Assembly: GCF_000385135.1 (NCBI RefSeq)
Contig: NZ_ARQM01000011.1
Span: forward strand, 124,001-188,000
Direction: 5' to 3'
DNA length: 64,000 nt
Source: Promicromonospora sukumoe 327MFSha3.1
Lineage (GTDB): Bacteria > Actinomycetota > Actinomycetes > Actinomycetales > Cellulomonadaceae
Made by a program: the position numbers and the translations under genes. Positions 34,848 to 42,569 of the stretch are shown in pieces (within the stretch, counting starts at the first letter, position 1; each line of letters begins with the position of its first letter). Below the pieces are notes generated by a model, which saw only the letters and a list, made by a program, of their open reading frames with translations, was not told where the DNA came from and ran no database searches.

Positions 34848-36113
34848 CTATCTCGGCGCGGCGAGGGCCTGTTCGACGTCCTCGATGATGTCCCGCGCGT
34901 CTTCCAGGCCGACCGAGAGCCGCACCGTGGTCTCCGCGATGCCGACGGCGGCCCGGCCGGCCGCGCCGAGCTTGCGGTGCGTGGTCGTGGCGGGGTGGGT
35001 GATCAGGGACTTCGCGTCGCCCAGGTTGTTCGAGATGTCGACCAGCCGCAGCGCGTCGAGGAACTGGAACGTGCGCTGCTTCGCGGCCTCGGCGTCGGAC
35101 CCCTCGGGGACCGCCAGGTCGAACGTCACCACGGTGCCGCCGCCGCTCATCTGGGAGCGCGCCAGCTCGGCCTGCGGGTGGGAGTCCAGGAACGGGTACC
35201 GCACCGTGCCCACCGCGGGCAGCTCCTCCAGCGCGTGCGCGACGGCGAGGGCACTCGCCCCCTGTGCCGCGACCCGCACCGGCAGGGTCTCCAGGCCCTT
35301 GAGCAGGGTCCAGGCGTTGAACGGCGCCAGCGACGGCCCGGTGTTGCGGATGAACGTCTGCACGGGACCGGTGATGTAGTCGGTCGAGCCGAGGATCGCG
35401 CCGCCCAGCACGCGCCCCTGCCCGTCGATGTGCTTGGTCGCGGAGTACACGACCACGTCGGCGCCCAGCTCCAGCGGCTGCTGCAGCAGCGGGGTGGCGA
35501 ACACGTTGTCGAGCACCACGACGGCCCCGGCGGCGTGCGCCAGGTCCACGACGGCGCGCACGTCCACGATGTCCTGCATCGGGTTCGAGGGCGTCTCGAA
35601 GAACACGACGTCCGCGGGCGTGGACAGCGCCTCCTGCCACTGCGACAGCTCGTGCCCGTCGACGTAGTCGGTGCGCACGCCCCACTTCTTGAAGATCTCC
35701 TCGAAGATCACGACGCTGGACCCGAAGAGCGCCCGGGCGGCCACGATCCGCGAGCCCGACTCCACGAGCGCGGCCAGCGCCGTGAACACGGCGGACATGC
35801 CGGTCGCGGTCGCGTAGCAGGCCTCGGCGCCCTCGAGCTGGCGCAGCCGCTCCTCGAAGGTGTGCACCGTCGGGTTGCCGTAGCGCGAGTAGACGAACCG
35901 GTCGACGTCGCCCTTGAAGGCGGCCTCGGCCTCGGCCGCGTTGTCGTAGACGTAGCCCTGCGTGAGGAACAGCGCCTCGCTGGTCTCCTGGAACTCGCTG
36001 CGCTGGTGCCCGCCGCGCACGGCGAGCGTCGCGGGGCGCACCCCGGCCGGCAGCGGCTTGCGGCCGGAGCCGCCGGGGTTCGCGTCCGCCGGGAACGCAC
36101 CGGTGACGGTCAC
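34848..36113 (-). CDS. metZ: O-succinylhomoserine sulfhydrylase
   Basis: A 421-aa PLP enzyme of the Cys/Met-metabolism family. It has the substrate/cofactor stretch FVYSRYGNPTVHTFEERL, GMSAVFTAL, FFETPSNPMQDI, the PLP Lys in VYSATKHIDGQGRVLGG, and THPATTTH near the end. The phrase RFVYSRYGNPT and the length fit MetZ, which makes homocysteine from O-succinylhomoserine and sulfide; cystathionine synthases are the alternative. Its GTG overlaps the rhodanese stop (GTGA), so a persulfide carrier may feed it. It lies under the upstream SAM-I RNA. Confidence 0.92.
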   Translation of the reverse strand: MTVTGAFPADANPGGSGRKPLPAGVRPATLAVRGGHQRSEFQETSEALFLTQGYVYDNAAEAEAAFKGDVDRFVYSRYGNPTVHTFEERLRQLEGAEACYATATGMSAVFTALAALVESGSRIVAARALFGSSVVIFEEIFKKWGVRTDYVDGHELSQWQEALSTPADVVFFETPSNPMQDIVDVRAVVDLAHAAGAVVVLDNVFATPLLQQPLELGADVVVYSATKHIDGQGRVLGGAILGSTDYITGPVQTFIRNTGPSLAPFNAWTLLKGLETLPVRVAAQGASALAVAHALEELPAVGTVRYPFLDSHPQAELARSQMSGGGTVVTFDLAVPEGSDAEAAKQRTFQFLDALRLVDISNNLGDAKSLITHPATTTHRKLGAAGRAAVGIAETTVRLSVGLEDARDIIEDVEQALAAPR

Positions 36114-36559
36114 GCGGGACCCGCCGTCCAGGGCAGCCCGACGACCTTCCAGCCCCGCTGGTCGCGGACGCCGTCGGCCCCGGGCGCACCCTCGAAGCCG
36201 TCCAGCACGTTGTACGACGGCGCGATGCCCGACGCCGTGGCGAGCCGCGCCGCCGCGATCGAGCGCTGGCCGGAGCGGCACAGGAAGACGATGGGCCCGT
36301 CGGTCACGCCGGCCGCCCGGAGCTCCTCCAGGAACCGCGGGTTCGGCACGCCGCCCGCCTGCACCCACTCGCTGAACACGGGCTGCTTCTCGAGCCTCGC
36401 CGTGTCGGGGACGCCGATCGTGCGCCACTCGCCCTGGGTGCGGACGTCCACGAGGACGGCGGACGGGTCGCCGGCCAGCAGCTCCCAGGCCTGCTCGGGC
36501 GTGATGTCGCCGGCGTAGCCCTCGGCAGGCCGGACGTCGATGCGCGCGGGGTCGCTCAT
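36110..36559 (-). CDS. Rhodanese-like protein linked to metZ
   Basis: A 149-aa single rhodanese domain with the front loop LVDVRTQGEWRTIGVPD and the active-site loop FLCRSGQRSIAAA (persulfide Cys in C-R-S-G-Q-R). The ATG at 36559 follows GGAGGAGCATC. The gene is fused to the metZ operon by a 4-base overlap and is first in the transcript, directly below a SAM-responsive RNA. A plausible role is sulfur delivery to MetZ. Confidence 0.92.
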   Translation of the reverse strand: MSDPARIDVRPAEGYAGDITPEQAWELLAGDPSAVLVDVRTQGEWRTIGVPDTARLEKQPVFSEWVQAGGVPNPRFLEELRAAGVTDGPIVFLCRSGQRSIAAARLATASGIAPSYNVLDGFEGAPGADGVRDQRGWKVVGLPWTAGPA

Positions 36560-36567
36560 GATGCTCC

Positions 36568-36676
36568 TCCATCGGTCGTGGCGGTAGCACCCTCGGCCGC
36601 CCTCCGCTGCTGCGGGGAACGCTGGGTTGCTGCGGCGTCGTCGTGCCACGTCACTCGGCCGCTCGGGATGGTCGCC
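36568..36676 (-). ncRNA. SAM-I (S-box) riboswitch
   Basis: Read on the minus strand, the element has the S-box order: P1 5' arm CCATC, then GAGCGGCCGAGTGACGTGGC and ACGACGACGCCGCAGCAACCC (match to GAgGGACuGGCCCgAUGAaGCCcgGCAACC), a variable P3 arm, GGTGCTACCGCC, and the closing P1 arm GATGG. The closing GATGG touches the GGAGGAG ribosome site of the rhodanese gene, so SAM binding should hide it and block translation. A TAGGGT -10 lies at 36681-36686. Confidence 0.78.
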
Positions 36677-36783
36677 GCCAACCCTACGACATGTGTCCGG
36701 TGGGTGGAACAGTGTCTCGACAGGCAACCCGACCAATCTGATAGGGCTTGGGGGCGATCTGTCGTCAGCTTCGGAGGTGTCGA

Positions 36784-36840
36784 TCTACCCAGTCATTGGG
36801 CCCGAAATCACCCTGATTTCGGGCCCAATGACTGGGTAGA
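36784..36840. repeat. Family B inverted repeat, copy 2
   Basis: Perfect 27-bp arms (36784-36810 and 36814-36840) with a 3-base loop. It shares TCTACCCAGTCATTRGGCCCG with the copy at 6724, and AGCGCAC after the right arm as in copy 1. The loop side differs (AAATCACCC against TATTCC). It lies between the two SAM-regulated units rather than at a gene end. Confidence 0.88.
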
Positions 36841-36963
36841 AGCGCACCAGCCGGGCGGACTGCCGAGCTGCGCGAGCACGCCGCGATGTACCGCTCGGAC
36901 GCGGCCCGCGTCGCCCACCTCGCGGCCCGCGCGGCTCGACCAGCAGGTGGGACCAGCATCTGA
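36841..36963 (+). other. Orphan coding-like remnant, unknown
   Basis: A frame ending at TGA 36961-36963 reads AELREHAAMYRSDAARVAHLAARAA before a short tail. It has helical, coding-like composition, but no start outside the family B hairpin. It may be the end of a gene interrupted by that repeat, or chance. No family recognised. Confidence 0.25.
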
Positions 36964-36971
36964 GACATGCG

Positions 36972-37001
36972 TTGACAGGGCTTTTGCCCGCAGCACAGGA
37001 T
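36972..37001 (+). promoter_or_regulatory. Canonical promoter of the SAM-IV unit
   Basis: TTGACA (36972-36977), an 18-base spacer and CAGGAT (36996-37001) give the best -35/-10 pair in the window. Transcription would start near 37008, at the first riboswitch stem. Confidence 0.7.
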
Positions 37002-37007
37002 GGCCGC

Positions 37008-37128
37008 AGGTCATGAGCGCCAGCGTCAAGCCCCGGCTCGCTGGCCGGCAACCCTCCCTCCGCGGTGGGGTGCCCCGGGTGACGACCAGGCCGTGCGCAC
37101 CCGCGCGCGGCAAGCGCGGGGGACCTCC
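37008..37128 (+). ncRNA. SAM-IV riboswitch
   Basis: It matches the actinobacterial SAM-IV consensus almost base for base: GGTCATGAGCGCCAGCGTCA, AGCCCCGGCTCGCTGGCCGG, CAACCCTCC, CGCGGTGGGGTGCCCCGGGT, GACGACC. P1 is GGTC (37009-37012) with GACC (37084-37087). The 3' part has a further hairpin (CGCGCG/CGCGGG) and CCTCCCCC, which could mask the GGAGG of the gene at 37153. High SAM should lower expression of the aminotransferase-fold gene. Confidence 0.9.
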
Positions 37129-37152
37129 CCCAGGACTGTGCTGGAGGACGCC

Positions 37153-38571
37153 ATGTCTGCTCCCACCATCAGCCGTGCCACCGCGGTGGCCGGCCTCGCC
37201 CCGCTGCGGCCCGTGGTCGGCGGTGGCACGCTCGTCCCGCTCGTGGACGGGACCCAGGTCTCGTACGCGAACCTCGACGTCGCCGCGTCGGCCCCGGCTC
37301 TGCAGGCCGTCGCCGACCGCGTCACCCAGGTGCTGCCCCTGTACGCCAGCGTGCACCGCGGCGCCGGCTACCTCTCGCAGGTGAGCACGGCGCTCTACGA
37401 GACCGCCCGCCGCACCATCGGCGCGTTCGTCGGCGCCCGCGAGGACGACCTGACGATCATCACCCGGAACACCACCGACTCCCTCAACCTCCTGGCCGGC
37501 TGCGTCCCCGCGCAGGCCGACGGCGAGCCCGGCCGCGTGCTGGTGCTCGACGTCGAGCACCACGCCAACCTGCTGCCCTGGCAGCGCACCACCGGCGCGA
37601 CCGTGCTGACCGGCGGCGCCACCGTGGCCGAGACCGTCGCCCAGATCCGGGAGGAGCTGGCCGATGCCGCCGAGGACCGGCCGTACGCCCTCCTGGCCCT
37701 GACCGGCGCGTCGAACGTGACGGGGGAGTCCCTCCCGATCGCCGAGATCGTCGCCGTCGCCCACGAGTTCGGCACGCGGGTGGTGCTCGACGGCGCCCAG
37801 CTCGTGCCGCACCGCCGCATCTCGCTGGAGTCGACGGGCGTCGACTACCTCGCCTTCTCCGGGCACAAGACCTACGCCCCGTTCGGCGCCGGCGTCCTGG
37901 TGGGCCGTCGCGACTGGCTCGACCAGGGCACGCCCTACCTCGCGGGTGGCGGCGCCGTCCGCCGGGTGCGGGTGGGCGGCACCGACTGGCACGAGGGCCC
38001 CGCCCGCCATGAGGCCGGCTCGCCCAACGTGATCGGCGCGGTCGCCCTCGCGGCGGCCTGCGAGGAGCTCGCCGCGCTGGACCCGGCCGAGGTCGTCGCG
38101 CACGAGAACGCCCTCCGGCAGCGGCTCGTGTCGGGCCTGGAGGCCATCGACCGCGTCGAGGTCGTGCGGGTCTGGGCCGACGCCGTCGACCCCGTGGGCG
38201 TCGTGACCTTCACCGTGACCGGCTACGACCCAGGCCTCGTCGCCGCCTACCTGTCCGCTGAGCACGGAATCGGCGTGCGGGACGGCCGCTTCTGCGCGCA
38301 CCCGCTGCTCGGCCGCCTCGGGTTCGACGCCGGCGCGGTGCGCGCCTCGGTCGGCGTCGGCACCGCCGGCGAGGAGATCGAGCGCCTCATCGCCGCCGTC
38401 GGCAGCCTGGTGGCCGACGGTCCGCAGGCGGGCTACGACGTCGTCGACGGGCTCTGGGTCGTGACCGACGACCCGCGTCCCGTGCCCGAGGGCTCGGGCC
38501 TGGCGGGCCTGCTCGCGACGGCCGCGCTCGGCTTCGACGAGGCCTTCGGCTGCCTCCCGGACGAGGACTAG
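37153..38571 (+). CDS. Cysteine desulfurase-like class V aminotransferase
   Basis: A 472-aa PLP enzyme. It has the VSYANLDVAASAP N-terminus, RNTTDSLNLLA, VLDVEHHANLLPW, LDGAQLVPHRRI and the PLP Lys in FSGHKTYAPFGAGVLVG, as in SufS/CsdA-type desulfurases and isopenicillin epimerase-like proteins. The catalytic-loop Cys is in GVRDGRFCAHPLLG. A C-terminal extension of about 70 residues follows. It is directly under a SAM-IV riboswitch, so it probably supplies sulfur for cysteine/methionine metabolism rather than general Fe-S assembly; no suf or isc partners are present. Confidence 0.85.
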   Translation: MSAPTISRATAVAGLAPLRPVVGGGTLVPLVDGTQVSYANLDVAASAPALQAVADRVTQVLPLYASVHRGAGYLSQVSTALYETARRTIGAFVGAREDDLTIITRNTTDSLNLLAGCVPAQADGEPGRVLVLDVEHHANLLPWQRTTGATVLTGGATVAETVAQIREELADAAEDRPYALLALTGASNVTGESLPIAEIVAVAHEFGTRVVLDGAQLVPHRRISLESTGVDYLAFSGHKTYAPFGAGVLVGRRDWLDQGTPYLAGGGAVRRVRVGGTDWHEGPARHEAGSPNVIGAVALAAACEELAALDPAEVVAHENALRQRLVSGLEAIDRVEVVRVWADAVDPVGVVTFTVTGYDPGLVAAYLSAEHGIGVRDGRFCAHPLLGRLGFDAGAVRASVGVGTAGEEIERLIAAVGSLVADGPQAGYDVVDGLWVVTDDPRPVPEGSGLAGLLATAALGFDEAFGCLPDED

Positions 38572-38579
38572 TCCCACTC

Positions 38580-38625
38580 CGCTGGTCGAGCTTGTCGAGA
38601 CCGGTCTCGACAAGCTCGACCAGCG
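38580..38625. repeat. Family C palindrome
   Basis: Two 23-bp perfect arms without a loop (GAGACC|GGTCTC), built from GGTCGAGCTTGTCGAGACC and its complement. It lies between the convergent desulfurase-like and membrane protein genes. Single half-elements occur at 30685 and 49295. Confidence 0.88.
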
Positions 38626-38627
38626 AT

Positions 38628-39224
38628 TCAGAGCGCCAGCGCCACGCAGATGCCGCCCATCGTCAGGTCCAGGCCGATGCACCACAGCGCCAGCGAGCGG
38701 TTGACCACCACGTCGCGGCGGTAGTGCACCACGTCCCACGCGGCGTGGGCGGCGAGGGCGAGGCCCGCGAGGGCCAGCCCGACGCGCGGCTCCAGGAACA
38801 GGGCGACGGCGGCGACGCCGAAGAAGCCGGCCATCGCGGCGGCCTGCGGCCAGGTCGCACTGCGGCCGCGGGCCAGCCCGATGCCGGTGAGCACGAGGCC
38901 CACCAGCACGAACGCGATCCAGCGCGGCGTGTCCAGCAGCTCCGACGTGACGGGGATCGCGGACGCCAGCAGCGCGACCAGCCACGCCGTCCAGCGGACG
39001 CCGGTCACGGCGGCGGCCAGGTAGCAGAGCGCCGCGACGCCGACGGCGGTGGTCGGGTCCTCGGCGACGGCGTCCTGCCACGTGCCGCCGGCGATCGCCG
39101 TCCCGCCCACCAGCAGGCTGAAGCCGGTCAGCGCGCCGAGCGCGATCCAGCCGGTGTTGGTGGGCCAGGTCCCGGTCCAGCGGCTGCGCCGCGCCGGGAC
39201 GGCCGTCTCGAAGGTCTCGGTCAT
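38628..39224 (-). CDS. Multi-pass membrane protein, unknown
   Basis: A 198-aa protein with six hydrophobic segments (WIALGALTGFSLLVGGTAI, AVGVAALCYLAAAVTGV, WLVALLASAIPV, WIAFVLVGLVLTGIGLA, AMAGFFGVAAVALFL, SLALWCIGLDLTMGGIC) and a WDVVHYRRDVVVNRSLALWC motif before the last. The family is not recognised. Its promoter carries a TACCC-N5-GGGTA dyad like CsoR/CstR operators, so copper or persulfide control is possible. ATG 39224 follows GAGGAGACC. Confidence 0.7.
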   Translation of the reverse strand: MTETFETAVPARRSRWTGTWPTNTGWIALGALTGFSLLVGGTAIAGGTWQDAVAEDPTTAVGVAALCYLAAAVTGVRWTAWLVALLASAIPVTSELLDTPRWIAFVLVGLVLTGIGLARGRSATWPQAAAMAGFFGVAAVALFLEPRVGLALAGLALAAHAAWDVVHYRRDVVVNRSLALWCIGLDLTMGGICVALAL

Positions 39225-39270
39225 GGTCCCGGTCTCCTCGTGTCCTCGTGCTCGGGTACCCCGGAAATAG

Positions 39271-39286
39271 ATACCCTCTAGGGGTA
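39271..39286. promoter_or_regulatory. CsoR/CstR-like operator
   Basis: ATACCCTCTAGGGGTA: TACCC (39272-39276), five bases, GGGTA (39282-39286), in the leader of the membrane gene starting at 39224. A larger GGGTACCCC/GGGGTACCC dyad (39254-39262 and 39281-39289) overlaps it. CsoR-family tetramers, including the persulfide sensor CstR, bind G/C tracts flanked by A/T of this form. No csoR gene is in the window. Confidence 0.5.
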
Positions 39287-39342
39287 CCCAACCACGGGCC
39301 TCGGCGACGCGGAACCTCATTCGGCCACGCCCGAACCCGGTG

Positions 39343-40842
39343 TCAGAGGGGGAAGGCGCGCGGGCCCGGGAGGGCCGACTCCAGCTGGGCCGCCAGCGCC
39401 AGCAGCGTGAGCTCACCGCCCGGCCGGCCGATGAGCTGCACCCCCATCGGCAGCCCCGCGGGTGCGTCGGCCGTGGGCTCGGTCCAGTGTGTCGGCACGG
39501 TGATCGCGGGCAGCCCGGCCACGTTCAGCATCGACGTCCACGGGGTGTACTGGCACTGCTGCTCGAAGTTCCGCTCGGGGTCCTCGGCGTCGTACCAGCC
39601 GATCGGCCGCGGTGTGAGCGCGAGGGCCGGGGTCACCACGACGTCGTACGCACCGACCTGCGCCACGAGCGAGCGCTCGAACCCGGTGAGCGTGCGCACC
39701 GCCTCGGCGAGCTGCCGCGCGGGGACCGTGCGGCCGATGCGGATGAGCCACTGCGTCAGCGGCTCCAGCTTGTCCAGGGCCGCCGGGTCGTCGATCGGCA
39801 CCGCCGACGCGCCGCCCATCCACAGGGTCCGGAACGCCGGCGCGTACTCGGGCGCCTCGGCCAGCGCGGTCTCGTCGATCTCGTGCCCGGCCCCGGCCAG
39901 GGCACGCACCCCGGCATCCAGCGCGGCACGCGCCTCGGGCGACACGGTGATGTCGTAGAACCCGTCCCAGGCCGACGACGTGGTCACGCCGATGCGCGCG
40001 ACACCCGGACCGGCCAGGCCGGTGCCCTCCGGCAGCCCGGCCCGCTGCGCGGCCGCGAGGTACGCCCCCGCGGCGTACGACGGCGCCCGCAGCGTGTACG
40101 GGTGCGCGACGTCGCCCCCGGCGCGCCTGGGGAGCATCGCCTCCAGCAGCAGGGCGGTGTCCGCCACGGTGCGGGCGATCGGACCGTTCACCACGAGCCC
40201 GCCCAGCGAGTCGACGCCGCTGCCCGCCGGCAGCAGCCCGCGCGTGGGCTTGAGCCCCACGACGCCGCAGGCCGCCGCCGGGATGCGGATCGATCCGCCG
40301 CCGTCGGACCCGGGGGCGAACGGCAGCAGGCCCGCCGCCACCGCCGCGGCCGCACCGCCGCTGGAGCCGCCTGCGCCGCGGGTCAGGTCCCACGGGGTGC
40401 GCGCGGGCGGGGCGCCGACCGGCTCGGTGTAGGCGGGGAAGCCCAGCTCGGGCGCGGCGGTCTTGCCCAGGCTGACGATGCCCGCGTCGTCGAGCACCTG
40501 GACGATCTCGTCGCTCTCCTCGGCCGGCGGCAGCCCCGCGAAGGCGCGCGAGCCGTAGCCCGTGGGCACGCCCGCCCGGTTCCAGAGGTCCTTGTCCCCG
40601 GTGGGCAGGCCCCACAGGCTGCCCGGCGTGGAGCTCTCGTCGGGTCCGGCCGCCCGGGCCTCCTCCAGCTCCGCCGCGCGTTTCCGTGCCCGTTCGGGGG
40701 TGACGGTGGCGAAGGCGCCGACCTGGGGGTTCAGCCGGTCGACCCGGTCCAGGAAGTGCTCGGTCACCTCGGTAGGGGTGAGCTCTCCGGCGGCGAGGAG
40801 GTCGCGGAGCTCGACGGCGGTCCGCTCGTGCAGGGCATCCAT
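39343..40842 (-). CDS. Amidase-signature family amidase
   Basis: A 499-aa hydrolase of the amidase-signature family with an intact Ser-Ser-Lys triad: Lys in LPTGDKDLWNRAG, Ser in the Gly-rich RGAGGSSGGAAAAVAAG and Ser in GGSIRIPAAACGVVGLKPTRG. It resembles broad-specificity amidases and 6-aminohexanoate-type hydrolases. GatA is unlikely, as gatB and gatC are absent. Cytoplasmic. The start codon ATG 40842 is followed by the family-typical DALHERTAVELRDLL helix. Confidence 0.92.
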   Translation of the reverse strand: MDALHERTAVELRDLLAAGELTPTEVTEHFLDRVDRLNPQVGAFATVTPERARKRAAELEEARAAGPDESSTPGSLWGLPTGDKDLWNRAGVPTGYGSRAFAGLPPAEESDEIVQVLDDAGIVSLGKTAAPELGFPAYTEPVGAPPARTPWDLTRGAGGSSGGAAAAVAAGLLPFAPGSDGGGSIRIPAAACGVVGLKPTRGLLPAGSGVDSLGGLVVNGPIARTVADTALLLEAMLPRRAGGDVAHPYTLRAPSYAAGAYLAAAQRAGLPEGTGLAGPGVARIGVTTSSAWDGFYDITVSPEARAALDAGVRALAGAGHEIDETALAEAPEYAPAFRTLWMGGASAVPIDDPAALDKLEPLTQWLIRIGRTVPARQLAEAVRTLTGFERSLVAQVGAYDVVVTPALALTPRPIGWYDAEDPERNFEQQCQYTPWTSMLNVAGLPAITVPTHWTEPTADAPAGLPMGVQLIGRPGGELTLLALAAQLESALPGPRAFPL

Positions 40843-41122
40843 GTCGCCAGGCTAGGCGCTCGCCACTCCAGCCTCGATGGAATGTCGCTTATGTCTCACC
40901 CGCTCTACAGGGGAATCAGGCAAATTCATGAACGTGCCGGTCGGCGCCCGGCGATCTGACCTGCGGGTATGTTCAAAGTTGCGTTCGAATTGCGTTCGGT
41001 TGCACTAAATCCCGCCGCGCAGAATGCGCTTCTCCGGCATAGGTTCTTGGAGTGCTGGCACCTTTGCGCCGCGCCGAGGATGTGCGCCCGGGGTGCCGAA
41101 AAGATCTCGAAGGGGGAGAGCA
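40843..41122 (+). promoter_or_regulatory. AT-richer upstream region of the MscS-like gene
   Basis: A 280-base gap, poorer in G+C than the surroundings. TATGTT at 40968-40973 may be a -10. TTGCGTTCG occurs twice with an 11-base period (40979-40987 and 40990-40998) and TTGC once more after it, as in direct-repeat operators. AGGGGGAG is the ribosome site. Confidence 0.4.
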
Positions 41123-41908
41123 ATGACATTCTTCAATACGGCACTCGTCGTGCCGAACCAGGTCGACTGGCTGGCGCCGCTCACCAACGCGCTCAGCTCG
41201 ATCGCGAGCTTCATCCCGAAGCTCCTCGTGTTCCTTGTCGTATTCCTCATCGGGTACTTCATCGCCAAGGCGATCGCCCGGTTCGTGGGGATGATCCTGA
41301 CGCGCATCGGCTTCAACAAGGTGCTCGAGCGGGCGGGGGCCAACCGGCTGCTCGCCGGATCCGGCATCGAGCCGATCGCGCTGCTCACGAAGATCATCTA
41401 CTACTTCATCCTGCTGATCACGCTGCAGCTCGCGCTGAGCGCCTTCGGGCCCACCAACCCGGTGAGCGCGATCGTCAACCAGATCGTGGCGTGGCTCCCG
41501 AGCCTGGTCGTCGCGATCGTCATCGTCGTGATCGCCGGCGCCATCGCGAATGCCGTGAAGGACCTTCTCCTGAACACCATGAGCGGCGTTTCCTACGGCT
41601 CGCTGGTGGCGAAGACGGTCTCGTTCCTCATCATCGCCCTCGGTGTTATCGCCGCCGTCAACCAGATCGGCATCGGCACCACGGTGACAATGCCCGTCCT
41701 CGTCGCATTCCTGGCCACCGTGGCCGGCATTCTGATCGTCGGTGTCGGCGGTGCGCTGATCGGCCCCATGCGTTCGCGGGTCGAGGGTTTCCTGGGCAAC
41801 CTTTCGGAGGGCGCGGCCCCCGCCGCCGCGCCCGCCGCGGACCCGAACAACACGCCCGCCGCCCCTCCGGCCTCGGGCACGTTCGCCCCGCCGTCGCGCG
41901 ACCTGTGA
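41123..41908 (+). CDS. Small mechanosensitive-channel-like membrane protein
   Basis: A 261-aa protein with five hydrophobic stretches (residues about 28-50, 90-112, 128-155, 165-185, 190-215) and the conserved TM-helix repeat of CmpX/MscS-related proteins (IARFVGMILTRIGFNKVLERAGA, and VKDLLLNTMSGVSYGSLVAKTV). It lacks the cytoplasmic MscS beta domain and ends in a Pro/Ala-rich tail. Probably an osmotic or membrane-stress protein. A strong hairpin ends the gene. Confidence 0.8.
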   Translation: MTFFNTALVVPNQVDWLAPLTNALSSIASFIPKLLVFLVVFLIGYFIAKAIARFVGMILTRIGFNKVLERAGANRLLAGSGIEPIALLTKIIYYFILLITLQLALSAFGPTNPVSAIVNQIVAWLPSLVVAIVIVVIAGAIANAVKDLLLNTMSGVSYGSLVAKTVSFLIIALGVIAAVNQIGIGTTVTMPVLVAFLATVAGILIVGVGGALIGPMRSRVEGFLGNLSEGAAPAAAPAADPNNTPAAPPASGTFAPPSRDL

Positions 41909-41939
41909 CCACCTGACCGCCGCACCGGCGGTCAGCACG

Positions 41940-41988
41940 ACGACGCCGGGGCCGCACCGTCACGCAGACGGTGCGGCCCCGGCGTCGT
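41940..41988. terminator. Strong hairpin between convergent genes
   Basis: Perfect 21-bp arms (41940-41960 and 41968-41988, core ACGACGCCGGGGCCGCACCG plus T) with loop CACGCAG. There is no T-tract. It serves both the MscS-like gene and the convergent repeat-protein gene. Confidence 0.8.
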
Positions 41989-41999
41989 GCTGTCCGGGC

Positions 42000-42305
42000 T
42001 CAGTACTCGCGGTCGTCCTGGACCGAGGTCACCCGGGTCCCGTCGGTGCCGGCCGGCCAGTCCTTGTTGTCGGACGTCACGCGGGTCCCGTCCGTGCCGT
42101 ACTCCCGGTCGGCCGGGACCGATGTCACGCGCGTCCCGTCCGTGTCGTTGTCCCAGGGGTGGCCCGCCGGGACCGACGTGACGCGGGTCCCGTCCGTGCC
42201 GAAGTCCCGGTCGGCGGCCGAGGCGGTGGTCGCGCCGAGCACGCCGGCGGCAGTCGTGAGCAGGGCCGCGGCACCAGCGGCGGCGACCCGTACGAACTTC
42301 GTCAT
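42000..42305 (-). CDS. Small secreted TDGTRVTS-repeat protein
   Basis: A 101-aa protein with a clear signal peptide (VAAAGAAALLTTAAGVLGATTASA, cut near residue 30-31). The mature part of about 70 residues is almost wholly repeat: TDGTRVTS at residues 37-44, 55-62, 71-78 and 87-94, joined by acidic/aromatic spacers (VPAGHPWDND, VPADREYG, DNKDWPAG, VQDDREY). It has no Cys and about twice as many acidic as basic residues. GGAGG precedes the ATG and a 10-bp hairpin stands 3 bases before that. I do not recognise the family; the repeat suggests surface binding or a multi-copy peptide precursor. Confidence 0.8.
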   Translation of the reverse strand: MTKFVRVAAAGAAALLTTAAGVLGATTASAADRDFGTDGTRVTSVPAGHPWDNDTDGTRVTSVPADREYGTDGTRVTSDNKDWPAGTDGTRVTSVQDDREY

Positions 42306-42321
42306 GGTGAACCTCCTTCGT

Positions 42322-42346
42322 GGCCGGAGGGCTCGTCCCTCCGGCC
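42322..42346 (-). promoter_or_regulatory. 5'-leader hairpin of the repeat-protein gene
   Basis: GGCCGGAGGG (42322-42331) pairs with CCCTCCGGCC (42337-42346) around a 5-base loop. It lies 3 bases upstream of the Shine-Dalgarno site (complement of 42311-42318). It could stabilise the message or limit initiation. Confidence 0.55.
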
Positions 42347-42569
42347 CGGTCCACGCTGCGTCACCCGCGGACGGGGCTCAACGAACTTTGGGTGAGGCCG
42401 AATGTCCCGCCAGACGCGACTCCCCTTCGAGGCCTAGGTTTCTTCGCTTTCCAGCACTGGAAAGCGAAGAAACCTAGGCCTCAAAGGAGAGCCCGTCCGC
42501 CAGGCCCGACCGGGCGGTCGCGGGCCCGGGCGGTCGCAGGGCCGGGCGGTCGGCCCTGCCCCGCGACCG
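42347..42569. repeat. Intergenic region with 54-bp inverted repeat
   Basis: The gap holds perfect 26-bp arms (42429-42454 and 42457-42482; core GGCCTAGGTTTCTTCGCTTT) with loop CA. The stem is richer in A+T than the neighbours. It lies upstream of the repeat-protein gene and downstream of the LLM gene, so it probably ends the latter. The rest (42483-42569) is Gly/Arg-like GC-rich sequence with no gene. Confidence 0.8.

Noticed and set aside
37153..38571. Suf/Isc iron-sulfur assembly locus
   Set aside because: No scaffold or SufBCD genes adjacent and the gene is under a SAM-IV riboswitch; a role in Cys/Met metabolism fits better.
42000..42305. CRISPR-like or VNTR array in the TDGTRVTS gene
   Set aside because: The period is about 48-54 bases but the repeats keep frame and a signal peptide; it is coding sequence.
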